Shown in pieces: positions 8,427 to 17,425 of a stretch of DNA of 64,000 nucleotides. A program made the position numbers and the translations under genes. A model generated the notes under the pieces. That model saw only the letters and a program-made list of their open reading frames with translations, ran no database searches and was not told where the DNA came from. The DNA comes from G965230065 sp965230065. GTDB taxonomy: Bacteria; Bacteroidota; Bacteroidia; Cytophagales; Cyclobacteriaceae. Numbering within the stretch: position 1 is the stretch's first letter; every line of letters begins with the position of its first letter. The stretch spans positions 6,386,001-6,450,000 of the forward strand of contig OZ245942.1 in assembly GCA_965230065.1 (NCBI GenBank), given 5' to 3'.

Positions 8427-11400
8427 TTAATATCTCACACAAATGGGAAAGGTTTCAGACTGCAACTCTCCGTTAATACATCCTTTAAATTGTACTACAA
8501 CCACGTACACATCCGGAGCAGCAGGTTCTCCTTTGTATATTCCGTCCCACCCGTCATTTAGGTCATCTGTCTGGAAAACTTCATTGCCGTACTGATTGTA
8601 GATACGCATTTGGTAGCCCTCAGCATCCAGGTTTTGGTGGCGTAACCTGAACTCCTGGTTGGGCACTTTGCCCGGAGTAAAACAGATGACTTCCCCTTCG
8701 GGCGGCAGTATGATATTTTCTTCAAAGGCAGGAATAACGAATAATTTTTCATCAGAAGCTGTGCAACCATTTGTGTGCTCAGCCCGAAGTGTAACCCTTA
8801 TTTCTTTATCAGTATCTTCGTAGTTTTCGTACTCGTAGGTGGTATAATTTTCCAGAAATTCATTGGTGGCGTTGCCATTGCCAAAATCCCAAAAAAATGT
8901 TTGATCTGTCCTGGAAACCCCTGGATCATTAGAGAAGGAAATGGTAGTAATCCCACATCCGGCTACCGGAGGGGTGTGGATGATCTCTGCTTCAGGAACT
9001 TCTCCGATATTGACAGGTTCGGTCAACGTATTGGCACATCCTTTCTGGTTCGGTTCATCGTAGGCGGTTAATTGTATGTCGTACCTACCGGCCTGCGAGA
9101 AGGATATGGTGGGAGGGTTTTCTACAAAACTTGTATAAAATAGATTATCCTCCCTGTCCCTGATCTCCCATAAAAAACTGCTTGCCCCTGTTGAGTTATT
9201 GGGTATTATATGAATATCTCCTGCACAAAGTGGGGGTTGCGGAATAAAGAAATCAGGTTTGGGCAAAGGAGATACGACAACCTCTTCTTCCATTGTGTTT
9301 TGGCACTTGTTGATATCTTCTACGTTCAGAATAACTGTATAAGTGCCTGCGGTAGTAAAAGTATACTCCGGGTTTATTTCGTCTGATGTACCCCCATCTC
9401 CAAAACTCCATTGTGGCTGGGTTGGTGCCGAAGATTCATTAACAAAAGCTACCGGTTGATCTACACAAGCTTTTTGATTAATAGTAAAGGCAGCTTCGGG
9501 TATTTCCAAAACTTCTACAGCTACACCACAACCTGAATCTGTCAAAAGACTGCATGTATCAATATTACAACCATTGCTTACGATCAGCATCGGATAATAG
9601 GTTCCGGGTGTTTTATAGGTGTGACTAACGGCTATACTATCCAGGGTGATTTCCCCATCGCCCCATACCCACTTAATATCATTGTTTGCAATGAACCCGT
9701 TACTGGCCGAGGCAAGTTGATTACTTGTAAACCTGACAGGTGAAAGCTGGCAAACCTTGTTCGTGCTGGCTTCATAAAATGCTTCCACAGTGTTGGGTGT
9801 CACAACTACTTCCCTTGTAAGTGTATCTGTGCCACAGGCTGAAGTGGCGGCTACCTTCAGGGTAAAAGTAGTATCCTTTTTGGTTTCATTTCGGTAAGTA
9901 TGTTCAACTGTACTAGTGGTATCATTTCGGGTAGTAGTTTTACCATCCCCAAAATCTATGAAAATTTCCTCCGCCTGCCCTAATGTTAAGTAGTTGATGG
10001 GTACAGGAAAATCTGCACAGATTCTGTTGTTTTCGTCCAGCGGCAAAAGTACTTTAGAAACTTTAGGGGAAGGACGCACAACAATCGTATCATAGGCTGT
10101 GATTGTACCACAAATGTCATTGGTAGCAGCCAGTGAAACTATGTAGTTCTTTTGCACAATATCCGGTAGAAATTCAGCAGTTACAGGATCGGCACCGTTA
10201 TCGGTATTTCCATTCCCAAAATCCCACTGATACGTAAGGCCAACTCCGGTTGATTGATTAACAAAAGTAGCCATCACAGGGCCACAGCCATTTTCAGGAG
10301 TGACCTGTGTCTCAAAGCTTACTTTAGGTGCAGGATGTACCTGTATCGTTTTCCTGATCACATCTGTACACCCTCCCCTGGATGCCAATTGGGTTAGTGT
10401 ATACGATTTGATAGACGACCTATCCTTATTTTTTGGAAAAATAATCGTAGGGTTGCGGGCTTCCGGGTTATCAATCTGTACACCTTCCGCAGGGTCAACG
10501 AACCAGGAAACTTTATCCGCAAAACTGCTTTGGTCTTCAGGGGTAAGGGGAGTGTCTTCACATACTTCAGAAGGAGCAGAAAAACCAGCAATGGGACGTG
10601 AAGAGAGCAACAACGTTTCTGAAGTACTTTTCTCACAACCTTGGTCTGATGTTAAGGTTAATGATACATTTATGGAAACATCATCTCCGCTCTGATTATC
10701 TTTCAGTACCAAAGTTGGGTTGGGTGCCGAAGCATTAGAAAAAGTACCCATACCCGCGGGCGTAATGGCCCATGCATAAGTTGTATTGGCGGCAGCTGGG
10801 TTGTCATTTACCCCTTTCAAAGCGATATTGTTATCATCACCAGGACATAACCCTGTGGGCAAATCATTGATTTTGGGTTCAGGCTCAGGAAAGAAAGCAA
10901 CAGCAACCTCATTTGAAAGTTCTTTACATAAAGTTTCACGGTTTACAATTACTTTGTATTCTCCGGGTTGGGTGGCCGGCCAGGTAGCCTTATCAGCACC
11001 AGAGATTTCTTCCCCATCCAACAGCCATTGATAAGAGGTAATGGGGAGGCTTCCATCTGCATTCGCTTCCAACAATACGGGCGTACCAGGGCAGGCCATA
11101 CCTGCCGGGTTTTCTGCCACAATTTTCGGTTCAGACAATACTTCCTGCCTGATAATTTCTATTGTTTCAGTTGCGATACAACCTTCCGATGTTTTTACTT
11201 CTACCGTGTACACGCCTATCTCAGCAGTAGTCAGGGTAGCGGTGGTGGATGCTACATTTTCATCTGCATCTTTCCAGGAATATGTCACATTTTCTGCTAC
11301 ACTTTCGGCCACAATGGTTTTTTCAAAGATGCCTTTTCCACAAATCACAAGCTCATCAGGAGTTTTATCAAAAGTAACAGGAAGCGCCGGGCCTACAGGC

Positions 11401-13778
11401 ACAGGAATATCCAATGCTGCACTTTCACAACCTGTTTCTGTATTCCTGCTTACTACCCTAAAAACAACTTCCTGGTTGGCTGTAGCATTATTTTCTATTT
11501 TTACCTGTATATCCCCGGTGCCGGAAGCCGGACTTACACTAACGTCTTGTACGGGAATAACTGCCCAGGAGTACATAAGGGAAGGGCTTTCTGAAGTTAA
11601 AGTAATCTCAACAGTTTCTCCTGAGCAATAGAAATCCTTATTTTTACTATGGACAAATTCCGGGGACTTATCAAACTCAATTTCTTTGGGAGCAGAAGGT
11701 TCAGGACATCCACCTTCCTGCATCACCACCACTGTATATTTTCCCGGTGCAGGAACTGCATACGTAGATGCTACAGCACCTTCAATATCAACATCATTTA
11801 ATTGCCATTGGTAACTATAATTGTCATCTGTATTCTCTACACTGAGAGTATATGCATTGCAAGAGTTTTCTTTTGTAACGACGATCTCTGGCATAATTGG
11901 TTCCATCTGTCGTATTTCTACAGGCTCTGTCTCGTAACTACATCCAGAACTGCTGACAACTACCCGGTAACTTCCTGCTTTACTTCCGGTAAAAGTGGGA
12001 TCCTTTGCTCCTTCAATGTCTTTCCATTCTGCATCAAAACTTTGCCATTGCAGGGTAGCATCTGGTGGGTTTACATTTTGTGCCGTAAGGGTAAAGTTTA
12101 TTTCCTCACCATTGCAAAACAGTTCCTTACTAACGGCAATGGGATCAGCTGTTGGAGCAGGGTTTACCGTGATGGTTAACGTATTGGAAGTATTCTCACA
12201 GCCATCTTTGGAAATGACTACATAATATTCATACTCCCCCGTGGCCGTGTGCTGCCGTTCAAAGATAGGAACGTTTTCCCCAGCTACTTCTACTCCATTT
12301 TCAAACCAGGTATAGGTATCTGCTGTTTCATAATCAGCTTTAAGGGTGAACAGTACTCCGGTGCATACTTCTGTCGTTTCTGTTGTAATATTGACAGGTG
12401 GGGCTGCCTTTACGTTTGTAGTTACCTTCTCAGTAGAAAATTTACCGCAAACGCTTTCATACGAAGCTGTAATTTCATACGCACCGGCTGGAAGGTTCTC
12501 AATAGTCAAAACATCACTGCCATCGGTAAAAGAGGGAATTGCGCCTCCTGATGTTTCTTTCACTTCCCACTCAATATTCTTGATAGCCTCAGGGTCAATC
12601 GCTTCGCCATCCTGTTGTAAGTTGGCAGTAAAAGTTTCCTCCTCACAAACTTCCTGCGTTTCTATACTGACATTAGGTTTATCTTTCACAATTACCGTGA
12701 TACAAGCTGTGTTGCTTCCTGTTAACCCGTCCGCGCAATTGTCTTCTACCGTAAGTGTAACTTTATATGCCCCTGCTTCTGTGAAGTTAATGATATTGTT
12801 ATCCAGTGTAAGGTCGGCATTATCGAAGTTTGCTCCGGCGATGGGGCTTACACTCCACCGAAATTTAGTAGTTGCATTCCTGTTTTCTGTAATATTTTCT
12901 AAAGGAAGGCTTACATCAATACAAGCGTTGGTGGCTGGGTTAAAAACAAAAACATTATTTCCACAGTCATCTACTTTTTGCAATTCATCACCGTCTCCAA
13001 TATTGAAGACTGGTTTTGGTAAATTAAGAACCATAATTTTATGGGTAATCACACTCCTCCCGCATGTAACATCCGGGTCATGATAGGCCGTGAGTTCTAT
13101 GGTTTTTTCACCAGGGGAGTTAAATTGGTGCGTAAAATTCACCTTTTCATCGTGTTTTAAGTCTACGGTATTATCACTATTGAAGTCCCACTCATAGGTT
13201 GCATCGGTAGTACAGTCTTCATTAAAGCCCTGTGTTGATATATTTTCAATGGTAAATGGGGAATTGATACATACAAACTCCGGGATTAGAAATTCAGCAA
13301 TTACTGGGGTGATAACAGTTATTTCTCCTCCTCCACCTACATTTGAACAACCTTCGCCATTTGGGTTGAATAAGTTGACCTGGACTGTATACACAGAATC
13401 TACAGGCCCACAAGAAGTCTCAGTATACTTGTGACAATATTCTCTATATTTTCCGATAAAGTCTTCTTTTTCTTCCAGAGCCAATAATTGCTCATGCTTG
13501 AGGGTATCCGTTGTTCCATCCCCCCAGTCAAATATATATATGGATTCAGGTGGGTTAAACTGAAATGAATTGTCAAACTGAAGGCACCTTTCAATGTCTG
13601 TACAAACTTTTCCTCCCGGAGACCTTAATCCAAATGTTGGCTGGCAGGCTGTTCCCGGTTTTATCTCTCCATTTGCAAAATATACTTCCTTACATTCAGG
13701 ACAAGACTGACCAAAAACTTTTTGATGGTGTAAAGAAAAAAAAGTACAAATGCCTACTATAAAAATTAATTTAGACAT
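8427..13778 (-). CDS. Giant SprB-like adhesin: PKD/Ig-like repeats with gliding-type C-terminal domain
   Basis: 1783 residues. It has a signal peptide (KLIFIVGICTFFSLHHQKVFG) and many PKD and Ig-like domains. PKD signatures include WDFGNGNTDNGADP and WSFGDGGTSDEINPEYTF; Ig-like units carry paired cysteines and PGxYxVVV strands. The final ~95 residues (IYNQYGNEVFQTDDLNDGWDG) are the gliding-motility-associated (type B) T9SS C-terminal domain. Type B cargoes need a PorP/SprF partner, and that gene follows immediately at 8415. Likely role: a surface filament for adhesion or gliding. It could instead bind polysaccharide, since PKD and Ig repeats occur in both contexts. Confidence 0.88.
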   Translation of the reverse strand: MSKLIFIVGICTFFSLHHQKVFGQSCPECKEVYFANGEIKPGTACQPTFGLRSPGGKVCTDIERCLQFDNSFQFNPPESIYIFDWGDGTTDTLKHEQLLALEEKEDFIGKYREYCHKYTETSCGPVDSVYTVQVNLFNPNGEGCSNVGGGGEITVITPVIAEFLIPEFVCINSPFTIENISTQGFNEDCTTDATYEWDFNSDNTVDLKHDEKVNFTHQFNSPGEKTIELTAYHDPDVTCGRSVITHKIMVLNLPKPVFNIGDGDELQKVDDCGNNVFVFNPATNACIDVSLPLENITENRNATTKFRWSVSPIAGANFDNADLTLDNNIINFTEAGAYKVTLTVEDNCADGLTGSNTACITVIVKDKPNVSIETQEVCEEETFTANLQQDGEAIDPEAIKNIEWEVKETSGGAIPSFTDGSDVLTIENLPAGAYEITASYESVCGKFSTEKVTTNVKAAPPVNITTETTEVCTGVLFTLKADYETADTYTWFENGVEVAGENVPIFERQHTATGEYEYYVVISKDGCENTSNTLTITVNPAPTADPIAVSKELFCNGEEINFTLTAQNVNPPDATLQWQSFDAEWKDIEGAKDPTFTGSKAGSYRVVVSSSGCSYETEPVEIRQMEPIMPEIVVTKENSCNAYTLSVENTDDNYSYQWQLNDVDIEGAVASTYAVPAPGKYTVVVMQEGGCPEPSAPKEIEFDKSPEFVHSKNKDFYCSGETVEITLTSESPSLMYSWAVIPVQDVSVSPASGTGDIQVKIENNATANQEVVFRVVSRNTETGCESAALDIPVPVGPALPVTFDKTPDELVICGKGIFEKTIVAESVAENVTYSWKDADENVASTTATLTTAEIGVYTVEVKTSEGCIATETIEIIRQEVLSEPKIVAENPAGMACPGTPVLLEANADGSLPITSYQWLLDGEEISGADKATWPATQPGEYKVIVNRETLCKELSNEVAVAFFPEPEPKINDLPTGLCPGDDNNIALKGVNDNPAAANTTYAWAITPAGMGTFSNASAPNPTLVLKDNQSGDDVSINVSLTLTSDQGCEKSTSETLLLSSRPIAGFSAPSEVCEDTPLTPEDQSSFADKVSWFVDPAEGVQIDNPEARNPTIIFPKNKDRSSIKSYTLTQLASRGGCTDVIRKTIQVHPAPKVSFETQVTPENGCGPVMATFVNQSTGVGLTYQWDFGNGNTDNGADPVTAEFLPDIVQKNYIVSLAATNDICGTITAYDTIVVRPSPKVSKVLLPLDENNRICADFPVPINYLTLGQAEEIFIDFGDGKTTTRNDTTSTVEHTYRNETKKDTTFTLKVAATSACGTDTLTREVVVTPNTVEAFYEASTNKVCQLSPVRFTSNQLASASNGFIANNDIKWVWGDGEITLDSIAVSHTYKTPGTYYPMLIVSNGCNIDTCSLLTDSGCGVAVEVLEIPEAAFTINQKACVDQPVAFVNESSAPTQPQWSFGDGGTSDEINPEYTFTTAGTYTVILNVEDINKCQNTMEEEVVVSPLPKPDFFIPQPPLCAGDIHIIPNNSTGASSFLWEIRDREDNLFYTSFVENPPTISFSQAGRYDIQLTAYDEPNQKGCANTLTEPVNIGEVPEAEIIHTPPVAGCGITTISFSNDPGVSRTDQTFFWDFGNGNATNEFLENYTTYEYENYEDTDKEIRVTLRAEHTNGCTASDEKLFVIPAFEENIILPPEGEVICFTPGKVPNQEFRLRHQNLDAEGYQMRIYNQYGNEVFQTDDLNDGWDGIYKGEPAAPDVYVVVVQFKGCINGELQSETFPICVRY

Positions 13779-13808
13779 ATAGTGTAATCTTAGGTTGCAT
13801 ACTAATTT

Positions 13809-13829
13809 TAGGCTTTTTTAAATAGCCTA
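13809..13829 (-). terminator. Weak hairpin after the metacaspase-like gene
   Basis: TAGGCT/AGCCTA arms with an A/T loop, starting 12 bases beyond the stop at 13841. There is no good U-tract, so it may be a weak terminator or leave read-through into the adhesin gene. Confidence 0.3.
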
Positions 13830-13840
13830 TATCAGGTTAC

Positions 13841-15820
13841 TTAATGTGGCACTATCTTAAACACATAATCAAATGAGGAGCCGCCGATGTTTTCCGCTGT
13901 TTCCTCCATTCCCCTGTGCTGTGAGACAAATAAGTGTTCTAAATTTACAGGCTGCTTGTCTGTAAATACTTTGAAAACTTCAACCCCATACGGCGGACCT
14001 ATCTCAACATGATAAGGAAGCAGGCGCGCTTCTCCCGGTTCCAGGAAAAACTCACGGTAATCTACATAATACTCAGTATCATAAGCAGGCAACACAGGGT
14101 TGATGTATCCGTCGGGCTGAATGTCAATGATATTATAATAGGCTCTTTCCGTTCCGGTATGTTTTACTTTGATTTTATAAAAAGAACCTTCCGGCAGGCA
14201 AGGCACGTTCCCTTCATTGAGAAAATCATCCATAGCCAGGGTGGCCTCTACATTTTTTTGGTCATCAAGTTGCACGGGAATGAGCTCCATCGTGATAAGG
14301 TAATTGGCATTTTCAGGCTTTAATGACTTTATAAAATTCCCTTTGGCATATACTTCCATCTTCTCCCTGCATTCCTCAGCATTAGCACAGGGGATGGCAT
14401 CATCTGATGTTTGGATGATGTAAGGGTTGCTCTGGCTTACTTCACTCAGCACATACAAATCTGCGCTTTGGCTGGGGCTGATTTTCAACCTTTTTGATGT
14501 GGATAATTGCGCTTTCAATGCTGCTTGTTGGTTCGCATCTTGTACTCCTTCAAGGTTCACGTGTAATGCTTGACGAACCAGAAACGGTTGGGTCACAAAA
14601 ACCCAAACTGATTTTGGATTTTTTTCCAGCAGCGGAAGGGGTTCATGTAAAAAGATGGTAGACAGGAAATTTTCTGCCCGGATAATTTCACCACTTGCCA
14701 GCACATTTTTTGTAGCTTCTGGACTGGTGGTTCCACTTTTGTACAAAGCCACCTGGGAGCCTACAGTAGCACCGCTTATAAGCCCGCCACTGATTTGGAT
14801 TTCCTGGTTAGATTTTACATTTGTAATCGTAAAATAAGGCGTTTGTGGAATTACTTCACCCCCAAAAAGCTTATGGTCTACCTCTCCTTCCAGCACGGGC
14901 GACTGGTAAGGTGACTTTTCTGCCATAATGGCCATCAGTTTGGCAAAAAGGGAACGATAGGTATCTTCGGGCCTGGCGGCTGTCAATGTTTTGCTCAATG
15001 CATAAGAGAGCGAACCCACCGGGTTGCCATTTTCATCTTTAGTTTCATAGTTCCTTTCATCAAACCCTGCCCCGGCAAAAAGCACAAACTTGCCCAAGCC
15101 AGGTTCATTGCTCCTGGAGCGTACAGTTGTCTCATGCATTCCAAATCCTTTTTCTAGCTGATAAGGCTGCTCGGGCAATGTAAAACCCGGGGGCATGAGC
15201 GGGGGCATTCCGCCACGGGCTTTGGCGTAGCCGCCCCTTGTGCCTGTGCCTGAGTGACAAGCATCCAACGATAAAACAACGTGGCCTTCTGTACCTACTT
15301 TTTCCCGCAGTTGGGTCATAAGTATGCCCAGTTCATCATCACGCACATGCTGCGCTCCACTGCAATTTGGGTTATCAATGCAGGAAGATGGTGCGCCAAA
15401 GGCTACCAGGGCTTCGTCCAGTCCGTCTGGCTCGTCTCCGTTGTCATCATAAATTTGCTGCCCATGCCCCGAATAGTGGATCAGTACCATATCCCCGGGC
15501 TGTACTTTATTGCCCAGGCGGTTGATGGCCCTGACTATACCCATACGGTTAGCTGCTTCATCTTGCAATACACTTATATTTTCCTCAGGAAATGCCTGTC
15601 GGACCAAGGCATATTTAATGAGAGGAATATCATTGGCGGCACTGATGGAAGGCCAGCCTGTTTGGGTTTTTTCGTAATCCCCTATGGCAATGATGAGTGC
15701 CCATTTTTGGGGTGTCGGTTCCGTCCTGTGTGGACACAAGCTGGGTGACAATGGAGGCGTTCCATTGGCCCAAGTCCAGATGAATAGCAGACACAAGGTA
15801 TATGTGAGTTTTTTATGCAT
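13841..15820 (-). CDS. Exported metacaspase-like peptidase (C14) with C-terminal DUF4384-like region
   Basis: 659 residues. A signal peptide (residues 1-20) is followed by a caspase-fold domain with strong metacaspase signatures. The histidine is in IHYSGHGQQ (H119), followed by the acidic DDNGDEPDGLDEAL block. The cysteine is in LSLDACHSGTGTRGG (C188). Residues about 330-600 are a linker region. The end (DGYINPVLPAYDTEY, PPYGVEVFKVFTDKQPV) resembles DUF4384, often seen with bacterial caspases. Metacaspases are Ca-activated Arg/Lys-specific proteases in known members; that is family knowledge, not seen here. Same strand and 62 bases before the adhesin gene, so co-transcription is possible. 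It may process exported proteins or act in a death or stress response; neither can be decided from sequence. Confidence 0.85.
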   Translation of the reverse strand: MHKKLTYTLCLLFIWTWANGTPPLSPSLCPHRTEPTPQKWALIIAIGDYEKTQTGWPSISAANDIPLIKYALVRQAFPEENISVLQDEAANRMGIVRAINRLGNKVQPGDMVLIHYSGHGQQIYDDNGDEPDGLDEALVAFGAPSSCIDNPNCSGAQHVRDDELGILMTQLREKVGTEGHVVLSLDACHSGTGTRGGYAKARGGMPPLMPPGFTLPEQPYQLEKGFGMHETTVRSRSNEPGLGKFVLFAGAGFDERNYETKDENGNPVGSLSYALSKTLTAARPEDTYRSLFAKLMAIMAEKSPYQSPVLEGEVDHKLFGGEVIPQTPYFTITNVKSNQEIQISGGLISGATVGSQVALYKSGTTSPEATKNVLASGEIIRAENFLSTIFLHEPLPLLEKNPKSVWVFVTQPFLVRQALHVNLEGVQDANQQAALKAQLSTSKRLKISPSQSADLYVLSEVSQSNPYIIQTSDDAIPCANAEECREKMEVYAKGNFIKSLKPENANYLITMELIPVQLDDQKNVEATLAMDDFLNEGNVPCLPEGSFYKIKVKHTGTERAYYNIIDIQPDGYINPVLPAYDTEYYVDYREFFLEPGEARLLPYHVEIGPPYGVEVFKVFTDKQPVNLEHLFVSQHRGMEETAENIGGSSFDYVFKIVPH

Positions 15821-15972
15821 TTCTTTTTAATGGGTCTTCATTCCTTTTTCAATGAAAGGTAGCCGCTCCATACTTTCTGTGTTGTTATCTAAAGTACTCT
15901 ATCCTTCTACACTAAATCAATTTTTCATCCTGTTTTTTTTACTATCCATTAATAGTGAATACCAAAATCATC

Positions 15973-16028
15973 AAAACGTTACCAGTTTCGCTGTACAAAA
16001 AAATTTTCACTGCCATTGGTAACGTTTT
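15973..16028. repeat. 12-base perfect inverted repeat, AAAACGTTACCA ... TGGTAACGTTTT
   Basis: Left arm 15973-15984, right arm 16017-16028, spacer 32 bases, arms identical when reverse-complemented. Each arm contains the self-palindrome AACGTT. It is 153 bases upstream of the metacaspase-like start and 153 bases upstream of the lipoprotein start. It could be a paired operator in the shared control region or a stem with a large loop. Confidence 0.55.
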
Positions 16029-16115
16029 TCCAATCTCCCTATAAACCCATGACTTAAGTTTTTAGTGCACGCCTGCCAGGCCTTCAACAGCCCGGCAATC
16101 CACAGGAATTCCCAA

Positions 16116-16133
16116 GGGCATTGGCCAATGCCC
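16116..16133. repeat. 18-base perfect palindrome upstream of the small lipoprotein
   Basis: GGGCATTGG followed directly by CCAATGCCC, no spacer. It ends 47 bases before the lipoprotein ATG at 16181. The lack of a loop favours a dimeric-protein operator over an RNA hairpin. Confidence 0.5.
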
Positions 16134-16180
16134 AACAGTACCATTATGTCAAATTTTTCACATTCAAAATTTAATGAACT

Positions 16181-16336
16181 ATGAAACTTTTAGTAAAAAT
16201 GCTCATGTTTTCTTTTATTCTTTTTACGACTGTTTTATACAGTTGCGATGACTCTACTTCAAGAGAGTTGGAAGAAGGGATTGCTTGTACAGAATGCCCG
16301 GAACCTGAAGCCCCCCCTCCGGGCAATGATGATTAA
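16181..16336 (+). CDS. Small lipoprotein, 51 residues
   Basis: ATG at 16181 to TAA at 16334-16336. Lysine-bearing start and hydrophobic core (MFSFILFTTVLYSC) with a lipobox VLYSC, so lipidation is expected at Cys22. The mature part is only about 30 residues, acidic, with a CTECPEPE motif and a proline run (APPPG). It should be a lipid-anchored envelope peptide. A perfect palindrome lies upstream and a good terminator starts 15 bases after the stop, which together support a real single-gene unit. No family recognised. It lies between the metacaspase-like gene and the IS element next to the CHAT gene, so a link with the peptidase cluster is possible but unproven. Confidence 0.65.
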   Translation: MKLLVKMLMFSFILFTTVLYSCDDSTSRELEEGIACTECPEPEAPPPGNDD

Positions 16337-16351
16337 CTAAATTTATTCTTC

Positions 16352-16388
16352 ACTCCCACCATTGTCAGGTGGGGGTTCTTTCTATTTA
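16352..16388 (+). terminator. Rho-independent terminator after the small lipoprotein
   Basis: Nine-pair stem: 16352-16360 (ACTCCCACC) with 16368-16376 (GGTGGGGGT), seven-base loop ATTGTCA, then the T-rich tail TCTTTCTATTT. Confidence 0.75.
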
Positions 16389-16392
16389 ATCT

Positions 16393-17314
16393 AAGTTGCT
16401 ACTTATACCTGAATATATTTGATCAGGCTGTAAGCCATGATCGTTAAAAAGACTTTATACTGAAAACCTGCTATTGTCACGGCATGCAGGTTTTTGGCAA
16501 ACCGGGCCGTAATTTCACTAAACACGGTTTCTATCTTTTTCCGATTGTACTTTTTGGCAATAGCATCTATAAAACTATCCCCCCGCCGAGAGTTCTTCTT
16601 GCGCTGTGTAGCAAACTCAATATGTTCTTCTTGTTGATAAAAATCTTCCCATTGGTAATCGGTAAATCCACTGTCTTGCCAGACAATACTACCTTTGGGT
16701 AGATCAAAGTCTAAGCGGGCTAAAGCTGAATGATCGCTGTAAGAGCCGGGTATAAAAGCTAGTTCTACGGGTAATCCCTCTTCACTGAGTACTAAAGCCA
16801 CTTTATAGCCATAGAAATATTCTCGCTTAGAGGTATTTTTACCCCGATAATCCTCTCCTTGCAGCATCCGGCAACGAGCGATACGAATGTTGTGACAGAC
16901 CCGTACTGGAAAGGTATCTAATAGATAACGTTGCCTAAAGTTGGTGACCTTAAAAGCCCACCCTAACAAACGGAAACAATATTCGGCTAACACGGCAATG
17001 CTATGTAATCGCCGATTAAAACGGGAAGAGCTTAACATCTTGGAGCAGTGATGGGAACGCATATAATGCAAGGCAGTGGTCCAGTTCCCCCCAAAATACC
17101 AAGCGGCTATTAAAGCAGTAGTTAGTATAAGCGCATCGTTTACACGGCGTTGTTGATCTTCTTGATGGCCAATAGCTTGAAGAATATCGTCCAAAATCAC
17201 GTATATTGCAATGGTGTTGTCGTTGAGCATAAAAATATATGTTTTGATGTGTGGTAACCTCAAAACTACTATATTCTGCAATACGATAACACTTTTTCTC
17301 ATAGGTAGCAACTT
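16393..17314 (-). mobile_element. IS982-family insertion sequence
   Basis: One transposase gene bounded by imperfect inverted ends: AAGTTGCTACTTAT at 16393-16406 and, inverted, AAGTTGCTACCTAT at 17301-17314 (13 of 14 match). Similarity stops sharply outside these arms. The bases just outside (TTTAATCT on the left, GAGTTATT on the right) are not identical, so no target duplication is evident. The element sits between the small lipoprotein and the CHAT-TPR gene and may have separated formerly adjacent genes. Confidence 0.75.
16403..17230 (-). CDS. IS982-family DDE transposase
   Basis: About 275 residues from ATG at 17230; longer starts at 17302 (ATG) and 17311 (TTG) exist, but family proteins begin near the ILDDIL helix. 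Signatures are NDALILTTALIAAWYFGGN, MLSSSRFNRRLH and the catalytic triad: D in LDTFPVRVCHN, D in IVWQDSGFTDYQWED and E in KKIETVFSEI. It excises and inserts the element through the RNase H-like DDE active site. The frame is intact from start to stop and all three acids are present, so the copy could be active. The stop overlaps the left inverted repeat, as is common in compact IS elements. Confidence 0.9.
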   Translation of the reverse strand: MLNDNTIAIYVILDDILQAIGHQEDQQRRVNDALILTTALIAAWYFGGNWTTALHYMRSHHCSKMLSSSRFNRRLHSIAVLAEYCFRLLGWAFKVTNFRQRYLLDTFPVRVCHNIRIARCRMLQGEDYRGKNTSKREYFYGYKVALVLSEEGLPVELAFIPGSYSDHSALARLDFDLPKGSIVWQDSGFTDYQWEDFYQQEEHIEFATQRKKNSRRGDSFIDAIAKKYNRKKIETVFSEITARFAKNLHAVTIAGFQYKVFLTIMAYSLIKYIQV

Positions 17315-17425
17315 GAGTTATTTAGGTTCTTTTTCATATCATTATTGCCTATATTTCAACTGATTTATCATAAGACGTTTGTCTCGTTAATTTTTCCTGT
17401 CTTCATCAGAAATTTTTTGAGAAGA

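Larger units (their letters stand above)
15821..16180. other. Divergent intergenic region with a long inverted repeat and a palindrome
   Basis: 360 bases between the metacaspase-like gene (-) and the small lipoprotein (+). It holds the inverted repeat at 15973-16028 and the 18-base palindrome at 16116-16133, listed separately. The stretch 16060-16140 is richer in G+C than its surroundings. No coding frame is supported. Confidence 0.5.

Noticed and set aside
12346..13083. 245-residue plus-strand frame (also 10968-11594 and 11041-11631) inside the adhesin gene
   Set aside because: Mirror frames of the PKD/Ig repeats; no signal, motif or promoter, and the minus-strand frame is a clear protein.
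16383..17322. Target site duplication of the IS982 element
   Set aside because: TATTTA words occur near both ends but at different distances from the inverted repeats, so no convincing duplication.
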